64,000 bases of DNA from Corynebacterium marambiense (lineage in GTDB: Bacteria; Actinomycetota; Actinomycetes; Mycobacteriales; Mycobacteriaceae). Made by a program: the position numbers and the translations under genes. The notes beneath the pieces are model-generated. The model worked only from the letters and a program-made list of their open reading frames with translations, was not told the DNA's origin and did not search any database. Numbering within the stretch: the stretch's first letter is position 1; each line of letters opens with the position of its first letter. The DNA lies in contig NZ_JAEIOT010000007.1 in NCBI RefSeq assembly GCF_016342275.1, positions 248,001 through 312,000 on the forward strand, written 5' to 3'. This document shows, piece by piece, positions 55,964-64,000 of the stretch.

Positions 55964-56946
55964 TACCGGTCCGTCTTTCGGATCTCCTGCATCGCAGATG
56001 CTTCAACCCGCGGGCCGGAACCAGGGTCCTCGGTCGTCTGCCGGTTGCCGGGACCGTCGGCGTGGCTTTCGGGGGAAGCGTCGGCAGGAGTTTCCGCGGT
56101 ACGCTGCTGCTGTGCGGCCTCCTCTGGGGTCGCGGTGCGCGCCCGCAGGTCACGGGTGTCCATCTTCCCGGTCTCCTGCGCCTTCTTCAGTCGTTCCTGC
56201 ATAGCCTGGGTGACCTGCCTGGCCAGGGCTTCGGGGAGTGCGACGGGGAGCGACTGTCCGGCCGGCATCGGCCCGTCGCCGCGGTACACGAATGTCCGGG
56301 CGGTAACGTCTCTCCCGAGTTGAGCGAGCTCATCGGCCGATCCCGCAGGCGCAGCGAGGGTCATCCGGAGCATCCACCGGGGACCGTCGACGCCGATGAT
56401 CCGGATCACGGCTTCACCCGCTGCACCCACGACCTCACGGCCCCAGGGACCGTGTTCGACATGCACGGTGAGACCGTCCTTCCGCATGCCCTCGACGATT
56501 TCTCTGGTCGACTCCCGCCACTGGCCGGCTGACCGCGGGGCAGCGAACGCAACCGGTGTGATGCGACCGTACGCCGTGATGATGTGCAGCATCCGAGGGC
56601 CCTTTTCCCCCATCTCCACCTGGACCTCAGAGCCACGGGGCATCGGCACCGCGAGCGATCCGAGGTTGAGCACGCCGTCTGCGAAGTCGGAGAAATCGAA
56701 TTCCCGGACATCGACGGACTCTCCGTCGAAGGGGCCGACCTCACCGGAGACAGCATCGTGGAGTGAGTCGGGGCCGTCGATCTCGATGCTGTTCTGTGTC
56801 CCAACCTCTGACTCCACCTTCGCTGAATCTCCGCTGTCGTCAACACCGGAGAGAGACACCTCCTGGGGCTCAGGTGTATCCCAGGACTCGTCATATGACG
56901 GATTGTCCTGCTGGCCTTTTTTCTTTCCGAATCCGAATAGCGCCAT
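55963..56946 (-). CDS. DUF3710 family protein
   Basis: 327 residues from ATG 56946 (MALFGFGKKKGQQD). A basic opening, an acidic Ser-rich segment (18-80), then the DUF3710 core: FADGVLNLGSLAVPMPRGSEVQVEMGEKGPRMLHIITAYGRITPVAFAAPRSAGQWRE and GVDGPRWMLRMTLAAPAG. The C-terminal 70 residues are low-complexity Glu/Thr/Pro. Function unknown; the pairing DUF3710-DUF3159 next to dut is conserved in actinobacteria. Confidence 0.9.
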   Translation of the reverse strand: MALFGFGKKKGQQDNPSYDESWDTPEPQEVSLSGVDDSGDSAKVESEVGTQNSIEIDGPDSLHDAVSGEVGPFDGESVDVREFDFSDFADGVLNLGSLAVPMPRGSEVQVEMGEKGPRMLHIITAYGRITPVAFAAPRSAGQWRESTREIVEGMRKDGLTVHVEHGPWGREVVGAAGEAVIRIIGVDGPRWMLRMTLAAPAGSADELAQLGRDVTARTFVYRGDGPMPAGQSLPVALPEALARQVTQAMQERLKKAQETGKMDTRDLRARTATPEEAAQQQRTAETPADASPESHADGPGNRQTTEDPGSGPRVEASAMQEIRKTDR

Positions 56947-57160
56947 GTGCTGTTCAGTCTCCTTCCCCGTGTCACCGGTGTTCTGATGCCGACGGCACGC
57001 CGAATCGGTTGCGGGTTGTAGTTGTTTGTCGTTGTGTTCCAGCCCAGGTCGCATCTGCCCCGGCCGCCACCGGAACCGGTGCCGACCTCCATTATGCAGC
57101 TACCCGAGCAACCGCCGTCGTTGGATGAGGCTGTTCGGTGTCCCAGCTACCGCCGGATCC

Positions 57161-57619
57161 TCAACCGATCCCGGTGGAACCGTACCCGGATGCACCGCGC
57201 ACCGTTTCATCCAGTGCGTCGGTCTCGACGAAATCACAGAGTTCCACCTTCTGGATCACGAGTTGTGCGATGCGGTCCCCGGGTTCGATGGTGATCGGCT
57301 CCCGCGGATCGAGATTGATCAGGCACACCTTGATCTCACCCCGGTAGTCGGCGTCAATGGTGCCGGGAGTATTCACGATGGACAATCCGTAGCGTAAGGC
57401 CAGGCCGCTCCTGGGGTGGATCAGACCGACGTAGCCGAGAGGCAACGCGATGGCCAGACCGGTACCAACCAGGGCTCGTTCACCCGGTTCGATTACGGTT
57501 CGCTCCAGGGCGGCGAGGTCAACCCCTGCGTCTCCTCGATGGGCGCGGCGGGGTATGACGGCACCCGTGTCGAGCCTGAGGAAACGGATTGCCGGGGCAG
57601 TCTGATTCGTATGAGTCAC
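57161..57619 (-). CDS. dut: Deoxyuridine 5'-triphosphate nucleotidohydrolase
   Basis: 152 residues from GTG 57619 ([13 protein letters not shown]). All five trimeric dUTPase motifs: [44 protein letters not shown] and the C-terminal [10 protein letters not shown]. Converts dUTP to dUMP, keeping uracil out of DNA. An upstream frame to 57730 overlaps DUF3093 and is not real. Confidence 0.97.
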   Translation of the reverse strand: MTHTNQTAPAIRFLRLDTGAVIPRRAHRGDAGVDLAALERTVIEPGERALVGTGLAIALPLGYVGLIHPRSGLALRYGLSIVNTPGTIDADYRGEIKVCLINLDPREPITIEPGDRIAQLVIQKVELCDFVETDALDETVRGASGYGSTGIG

Positions 57620-57691
57620 GCCCCCAACACTACGCAACGTGCGACGGGTCCTCGCGAGGCCCACCCGAGCCGGCCCGAGTTCGCGGTGCAG

Positions 57692-57707
57692 TAGAATACC
57701 CCGTGTG
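57692..57707 (+). promoter_or_regulatory. Putative -10 box with leaderless start of DUF3093 gene
   Basis: TAGAAT (57692-57697) seven bases before GTG 57705, no ribosome binding site. Good match to the actinobacterial -10. Confidence 0.55.
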
Positions 57708-58205
57708 AGTGAATCCGTATCGAACGCCACCAGGGTCGTCTACCGCGAGCGGCAGTGGGTGCCGTGGTCGTGGTGGATTTTCGGTGGCCTTATTGTTGCG
57801 CTGCTCACCGGACAACTGGCCCACAACCGGTCGGAGATCTGGCTGTACGCCCCCGGAGTCATTCTCACGGGAACGGCAGTCTGGGTGCTGCTGTCACTCT
57901 CAGGAACCGTTATCTCGGTTGAAGAGGACGAAGAAGGTGTCCGCTGGCTGCGCGCGGGAGACGCGATCCTCCCCGATGACGCGGTCTCGCGGACGCTGGC
58001 AGTACCTGCGTCCGCCAAACGGAACGCGATGGGCCGGCAGCTCGACCCAGCCGCCTTCGTCGTCTCCCACGGGTGGGTCCCGGAGATGGCGATGTTCGTT
58101 CTCGACGATCCGGAGGACCCGACCCCCTACTGGCTCATCGGGTCCAGGGATCCGGAGTCATTGATCGCGGCATTGCTACCGGAACAGCACACTCCCGCCG
58201 CGTAA
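57705..58205 (+). CDS. DUF3093 membrane protein
   Basis: 166 residues from GTG 57705 ([24 protein letters not shown]). Two helices near the N-terminus (about 22-60), then a cytoplasmic domain with [24 protein letters not shown] and [38 protein letters not shown], the DUF3093 hallmark. Function unknown. Divergent from dut. Confidence 0.9.
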   Translation: MSESVSNATRVVYRERQWVPWSWWIFGGLIVALLTGQLAHNRSEIWLYAPGVILTGTAVWVLLSLSGTVISVEEDEEGVRWLRAGDAILPDDAVSRTLAVPASAKRNAMGRQLDPAAFVVSHGWVPEMAMFVLDDPEDPTPYWLIGSRDPESLIAALLPEQHTPAA

Positions 58206-58332
58206 CACCACCGCACCCACACACCCCGCTGGTGCCAACCGCCAGACTGAAGAGGTGCGCCCGGTACATCCCATATCCAGGCGCGACCCAGTGTATGGAC
58301 GGCTTCGGGATACGGCCCCGGCTCAGATCAGA

Positions 58333-58626
58333 TCAGGCGCAGTCGAGGCAGATCTGGTCGCCGTTCTCCTCGACGTGTGAGAGCCGGTTCTGGCGTTGCA
58401 CGAGGAAACAACTTCCGCAGGTGAACTCATCGGCCCGCCGGGGAACAACCTGGATGTTGAGTTCCTCCCCCGAAAGATCCATCGCCGGGAGTTCGAAGGG
58501 CTCGACAATCTCTCCGTCATCATCCAGGACGGTCTGGGCGCTCTCGGAAGCCTTCAGCCCTTCGAGGGAATCGGTCTCGATGTCGTCATCGGGCCGCAGC
58601 CTGGGGGCGTCGTAATCGGTAGCCAT
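58333..58626 (-). CDS. DUF4193 zinc-ribbon-like protein
   Basis: 97 residues: MATDYDAPRLRPDDDI, a long acidic middle, and four cysteines as C-x2-C (70, 73) and C-x2-C (93, 96) that probably bind zinc. DUF4193 is highly conserved in actinobacteria, often next to sigA-region genes; function unknown. Convergent with DUF3093. Confidence 0.92.
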   Translation of the reverse strand: MATDYDAPRLRPDDDIETDSLEGLKASESAQTVLDDDGEIVEPFELPAMDLSGEELNIQVVPRRADEFTCGSCFLVQRQNRLSHVEENGDQICLDCA

Positions 58627-58827
58627 GGTGTCGGCTCCTTTGTCTCACAATGTGGTCGGGCGGTGCAGATCAGGTAGCGGGGCCTGGCCCGCCATCGTAT
58701 TGCATGTCGACGCGCATATTAAGCCTTAAACGCGCCCTTGTCATATTCAGCTCTCCTCAACACAGTTTCGGCAGTTCACAGCGTCGAGAGCAAAGGATCT
58801 ACCCACCAATGCCGCCGGGATACGGTG

Positions 58828-59709
58828 TCATTCTGCGCTCTGGACTCTGGCAACGGCACCACACCGTTCCAGAAGGGCCCCGAAGTCGTCTGCCACGGTC
58901 TCGGCAGCCGCCCAGATCAGTTCCCCGTCCGCTGATCTCGAGTCCAGTGTCGGCGCCACCACGCGGGCCCCCGACTCCCGGGCTATCACGATTCCCGCGG
59001 CGAAGTCCCACCCGTTCAGTGCGTGCTCGTAATAGGCGTCCACGCGCCCACACGCCACCTGACAGAGATCGAGCGCAGCACTGCCCATCCTCCTGATGTC
59101 CCGCACCCGGGGCAGCATCCGGGCGAGCATCTCAGCCTGACGCCCACGGAGCGCGGAATCATAGGAAAACCCGGTCGCGACCAGTGCATGACCGGTGTCA
59201 CTGACCTCGTTGCACCGCAATCGGCGCAGCCGGTCATTGGCCCCGGTGACGAACGCGCCACAACCGGTCGCTGCGGAGTAGAGTTCGCCGGTTGCCGCAT
59301 TCAGGACGACACCCGCGACGGGTGTCCCGTCAACGGCGGCCGCGATCGACACCGCGTACATCGGAACACCGTAGAGGAAGTTCACCGTTCCGTCGATGGG
59401 ATCGACCACCCAGTGGACAGAGGTCGAGGATTCCCTGTGCGCGCCTTCTTCCCCGATGAGTCCGTCCCCCGGCCGCTGCTCCGCGATGAGAGAGGTCACC
59501 AGTTCCTCGACGGCTCTATCCACGACGGTGACGGGGTCCACCTCCGAGGATTTGAATGTGACGGACGCACTGAGATTATCTATCCGCGACAGTTCGCTGA
59601 CGATGAGGTGGTGGGCCCGGCGCGCCCACCCGATCGCGAGGTCACGGAGGATTCGCGGATCCGTGGTCTGCTGTTTGTCCCCATCTGCCGAAGCGTTGAT
59701 CTCGTTCAT
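58828..59709 (-). CDS. suhB: Inositol-1-monophosphatase family protein
   Basis: 293 residues from ATG 59709. Metal-dependent phosphatase motifs: GLIGEEGAHR (Glu), VVDPIDGTVNFLYGVPMYAVSIA and the C-terminal LNGWDFAAGIVIARESGA. Hydrolyses inositol phosphate or related sugar phosphates and would supply inositol for PI and mycothiol. Syntenic with suhB (Rv2701c) of M. tuberculosis. Divergent from ppgK with an 83-base shared promoter region. Confidence 0.95.
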   Translation of the reverse strand: MNEINASADGDKQQTTDPRILRDLAIGWARRAHHLIVSELSRIDNLSASVTFKSSEVDPVTVVDRAVEELVTSLIAEQRPGDGLIGEEGAHRESSTSVHWVVDPIDGTVNFLYGVPMYAVSIAAAVDGTPVAGVVLNAATGELYSAATGCGAFVTGANDRLRRLRCNEVSDTGHALVATGFSYDSALRGRQAEMLARMLPRVRDIRRMGSAALDLCQVACGRVDAYYEHALNGWDFAAGIVIARESGARVVAPTLDSRSADGELIWAAAETVADDFGALLERCGAVARVQSAE

Positions 59710-59780
59710 ACCTCCATTGTGCCGCCAGTGACCCCGGACGTCACGACAGCGGATCCGGGAAGTTGAGTTCGTCGAATTTG

Positions 59781-59795
59781 TACAATGAACCCATG
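59781..59795 (+). promoter_or_regulatory. Putative -10 box with leaderless start of ppgK
   Basis: TACAAT (59781-59786) six bases before ATG 59793 and no ribosome binding site. One of the clearest such arrangements in the window. Confidence 0.6.
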
Positions 59796-60548
59796 ACAAA
59801 CATCGGTTTTGGAATTGACGTCGGCGGATCGGGTATCAAAGGCGCCCGGGTCAACCTCGACACCGGCGAATTCATCGACGACCGTATCAAGATCCCCACA
59901 CCGCGACCGGCGACACCCGAGGCCGTGGCCGGGACCGTCGAGGAGATCGTGCGCCTGGCAGATTGGGACGGCCCCGTAGGTATCACGGTACCTTCGGTCA
60001 TCCGGGAGCAGCGCGCCCTGACCGCGGCCAATATTGATCCCACCTGGGTCGACACCGATGTGAATGCGCTCTTCCACGAGACCGTCGGCCACCGACGCAT
60101 CAGTGTTCTCAACGACGCCGACGCCGCCGGGCTCGCTGAGGTCTCCTTCGGGAACCCTGAGGCCCGAACGGGATCCGTGATTCTGTTGACCTTCGGTACA
60201 GGTATCGGAAGTGCGTTTCTTATGGATGGGGAGCTGTTCCCGAACACCGAACTCGGCCACCTGCTGATCGACGGCACCGAGGCCGAACACCTCGCTTCCT
60301 CAGCAACGAAGGTTCGTGAGGATCTCGGGTACGGGCAGTGGGCCCGCGAACGCGTGTCCCCGGTGCTCCGAGAATATGAACGCCTGTTCTGGCCGTCGCT
60401 GTTCATCGTCGGGGGCGGAATTTCCCGCAAGGCACACAAGTGGGTACCCAAACTCGAGTGTTCCACCCGGGTCGTACCTGCTGAATTGCGGAACCGTGCC
60501 GGAATCGTGGGAGCGGCCATGGCCGTGGACCGGAACCTCGCCCCGTAG
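59793..60548 (+). CDS. ppgK: Polyphosphate glucokinase
   Basis: 251 residues from ATG 59793 (MTNIGFGIDVGGSGIKGARVN). ROK-type kinase: phosphate-binding GIDVGGSGIKGA, NDADAAGLAE with the catalytic Asp, LLTFGTGIGSAF, and a GHLLIDGTEAEHLAS segment seen in polyphosphate-using enzymes. Phosphorylates glucose with polyphosphate or ATP. Syntenic with Rv2702 before sigA. Confidence 0.95.
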   Translation: MTNIGFGIDVGGSGIKGARVNLDTGEFIDDRIKIPTPRPATPEAVAGTVEEIVRLADWDGPVGITVPSVIREQRALTAANIDPTWVDTDVNALFHETVGHRRISVLNDADAAGLAEVSFGNPEARTGSVILLTFGTGIGSAFLMDGELFPNTELGHLLIDGTEAEHLASSATKVREDLGYGQWARERVSPVLREYERLFWPSLFIVGGGISRKAHKWVPKLECSTRVVPAELRNRAGIVGAAMAVDRNLAP

Positions 60549-60907
60549 CCGCCGCGGGACGGGAGCCGCCTTTCCACGGCGACAGCGGCGGCTGTGGGTG
60601 TACCGTCGGCCACGAACACCTCGCAGTTCATCTATACTGGCGAGTTGACCGTGAATTAACCTCGTCTCACTGTAGCCGTCACAACCGATCAGGAAACCGG
60701 CCTTGAACCGGTGGTAATACAGCCCACTCCGTCGGATGGGACCGCGGTGAGCGCACCTGATTCACCCATGTGGCCGGTGCTGGTATTCGTGGAGCTCATT
60801 GTTCTGCGGTCAGCTCCCGCCCCTGAGCGGACCTCCTGACGGGGCTCAACTGGGGGCAAGCATCCAGCACCGGACACAGAACACGATCTCAAGGCGAAAG
60901 GGCGCAC
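60549..60907. other. Intergenic and leader region of sigA
   Basis: 359 bases between ppgK and sigA. An inverted repeat AGCCGCCGC (60547-60555) with GCGGCGGCT (60585-60593) may end ppgK. TATACT (60633-60638) and TTGACC (60645-60650) are promoter-like but do not make a clean -35/-10 pair. The sigA leader would be over 200 bases. Confidence 0.4.
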
Positions 60908-62560
<1,653 letters not shown>

Positions 62561-62595
62561 ACAGGCGACAGGCGCACCCCCGAGCACCCGTAGCG

Positions 62596-62645
62596 ACGGC
62601 CCGGATCGTGATCGCCGGTATCGCAGATCCGGGCCGTTCTGTTGT
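62596..62645 (+). terminator. Terminator of sigA
   Basis: 12-base perfect stem ACGGCCCGGATC (62596-62607) and GATCCGGGCCGT (62626-62637) with an 18-base loop, followed by TCTGTTG. About 35 bases after the sigA stop. Confidence 0.75.
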
Positions 62646-62691
62646 CTCCTGCCCAGCCAAGCCGGGATTTTCCGGGTAGGGGTCAGTGCTC

Positions 62692-64000
62692 TTACCTACC
62701 CGGCTCTCCCCGGTCATCGACGATCGGATCGCGGCCGGCCACCGGCTGGCCCCAGTGCCGCGGTAGCCCCGCTCTCCCGTAGGCGAGCCTGCGGTGCAGC
62801 CATTCCAGCGGGCCAGGACGACCGAGACGCTCGAGCACCACGGCGATCACCACCGTCACGAGCCAGACGACGATTCCTGCGGCGGTACCCGCGGCAGCGC
62901 TGCCCGGGGTGACCAGATGGAGCCCGAAGGAGGAGAGGAACACCACGCACAGCACCGACTGGAGGACGTAGCCGGTCATGGACCGCCGCCCGAGGGCGAT
63001 GAGGGCCCTCGTGCAGAAATCCGGTCGATGCTCATCCCCCGCCGCACGCGCGGCATCAATCCTCCGCTGGAGGGGCACGCTGCCCAGGGCGATCGCCGCG
63101 ACGAGGCCCGGTCCGGTGAACATCCCGACGATGGCGTTGACCGCCTCCAGCCGTGGCGCCCAGCCGACCGGAGCCCAACCCGCCATCGACAGTCCCCACG
63201 GAAGCCCGACGAGAACCATGACGGCGACCGCGGCCCCGACAGCGGTCCACAACACCCGCAGGTGTCTCTCCGGATGTGTGAGCACGCCGTTTCGGGCGGC
63301 GACGAAACCGACGATGATCACGGGTGCGATCATCGCGAACTGGACCGGGAACAGGAACAGGGACCCGATGAGGACCATCCCGCCGACCGCGACGTATTCG
63401 CCGTAGCTGCTGAAGTCCAACGATCCCTGCATGTCGAGATCCGAGCTGAACATGATCATCGGGATCAGGAACAGCAGCGCGATCGCCTGGAGCACCGCGG
63501 CGATGATCAGCAACGTCCGGTCCCTGAGCGGGAGAAGGAAGGCGAGGATCACGCCCATCAGCCCGTAGAAGGTCATGATGTCGCCGTAGTAGAGCACCAG
63601 CATGTGCACGGCACCGAACGCAGCAAGGAAACCGTAGCGCCGGGCGAGTACCGCACGCGCCCCACTGACCGGGAAACCCCGGCGCCACAGACTGAGGGCG
63701 AGGAGCCCGAATCCGTAGCCGAGGAGCGTGGAGAACATCGCGACACCGCGGACGTGGATGAACAGTGCCCCGAACACCACGGCGAGACGGTCGTAGAGGC
63801 TGCCATCCGCGATTCCGCCCGCGGCGGCCGCCAGATCGGGTTCGTCGCCAACCGGGGCCAGCCAGGTACTGGTGATGTTCGCGATCGCGATACCGAGGAG
63901 CATGAGTCCCCGGGCGAGGTCCGGGCTCACGAGCCGCGCCCGCGGGGGCACCGTTGATGCACCGGTCGCGCGGTGTGAGTCGTCTCCGGACTTCTCCGGC
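62692..64000 (-). CDS. DUF418 family membrane protein (start uncertain, may extend past window)
   Basis: At least 419 residues. Opening SPDLARGLMLLGIAIANI, eight to ten helices, RRYGFLAAFGAVHMLVLYYGDIMTFYGLMGVIL, then the DUF418 C-terminal block (RRSMTGYVLQSVLCVVFL, GPLEWLHRRLAYGR). YeiB-like family of unknown function. GTG 63951 is a possible start but has no ribosome binding site, and the frame stays open to base 64000, so the real start may lie outside. Convergent with sigA. Confidence 0.85.
   Translation of the reverse strand, partial: PEKSGDDSHRATGASTVPPRARLVSPDLARGLMLLGIAIANITSTWLAPVGDEPDLAAAAGGIADGSLYDRLAVVFGALFIHVRGVAMFSTLLGYGFGLLALSLWRRGFPVSGARAVLARRYGFLAAFGAVHMLVLYYGDIMTFYGLMGVILAFLLPLRDRTLLIIAAVLQAIALLFLIPMIMFSSDLDMQGSLDFSSYGEYVAVGGMVLIGSLFLFPVQFAMIAPVIIVGFVAARNGVLTHPERHLRVLWTAVGAAVAVMVLVGLPWGLSMAGWAPVGWAPRLEAVNAIVGMFTGPGLVAAIALGSVPLQRRIDAARAAGDEHRPDFCTRALIALGRRSMTGYVLQSVLCVVFLSSFGLHLVTPGSAAAGTAAGIVVWLVTVVIAVVLERLGRPGPLEWLHRRLAYGRAGLPRHWGQPVAGRDPIVDDRGEPGR

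Overview
The window is a chromosomal core segment of a high-GC actinobacterium, most likely a Corynebacterium. Evidence: AspS, HisS, bifunctional Rel, PimA, AftC and SigA all read as corynebacterial/mycobacterial types. The gene order follows the Mycobacterium tuberculosis blocks aspS to thrS (about Rv2572c-Rv2614c) and ribD to sigA (about Rv2671-Rv2703); locus numbers are from memory. The dciAE-apt-rel order after secDF is the one known in Corynebacterium glutamicum. Species cannot be fixed by eye.

Layout. 1-3.4 kb: an edge-truncated APH-like kinase and aspS. 3.5-11.1 kb is an accessory stretch: zinc metallopeptidase, Acr3 arsenite pump, a frameshifted arsC, SNF2 helicase, TetR regulator with a nearby palindrome, lipoprotein, and a HEPN-like/CBS protein. 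11.2-14.2 kb: hisS, an MBL-fold hydrolase and a cyclophilin. 14.5-16.1 kb holds three paralogous small secreted proteins, each ending in a strong terminator. This is the best candidate for an uncharacterised system. 16.2-28.3 kb, all minus strand: rel-apt-dciAE, secF-secD-yajC, ruvB-ruvA-ruvC and yebC. 28.4-37.6 kb, minus strand: pdxT-tesB-unknown-pdxS, then LemA-like protein-pimA-acyltransferase-pgsA-HIT-thrS. 37.8-40.6 kb: a copC - PCuAC lipoprotein - DyP peroxidase operon.

40.9-42.0 kb is a cluster of seven tRNAs (Val-CAC on minus; Gly, Cys, Val, Gly, Val, Gly on plus) containing a 207-bp tandem duplication, closed by a terminator. 42.0-46.2 kb: ribD-like reductase, aftC, msrB, coproheme decarboxylase, DUF3000. 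A complete siderophore-type ABC importer (46.2-50.0 kb) sits between DUF3000 and rnd, which are adjacent in mycobacteria. 50.3-62.6 kb: rnd, dxs, a TrmA-family methyltransferase, DUF3159, DUF3710, dut, DUF3093, DUF4193, suhB, ppgK and sigA. A DUF418 membrane protein runs toward the right edge.

Functional themes are translation (aspS, hisS, thrS, tRNAs), stringent response and purine salvage (rel, apt), protein export (SecDF-YajC), Holliday junction resolution (RuvABC), vitamin B6 synthesis (PdxST), phosphatidylinositol mannoside and arabinan assembly (pgsA, pimA, acyltransferase, AftC), iron/heme and copper handling, and primary transcription. Several plus-strand genes have a TANNNT hexamer 6-8 bases before the start codon and no ribosome binding site, which suggests leaderless mRNAs.
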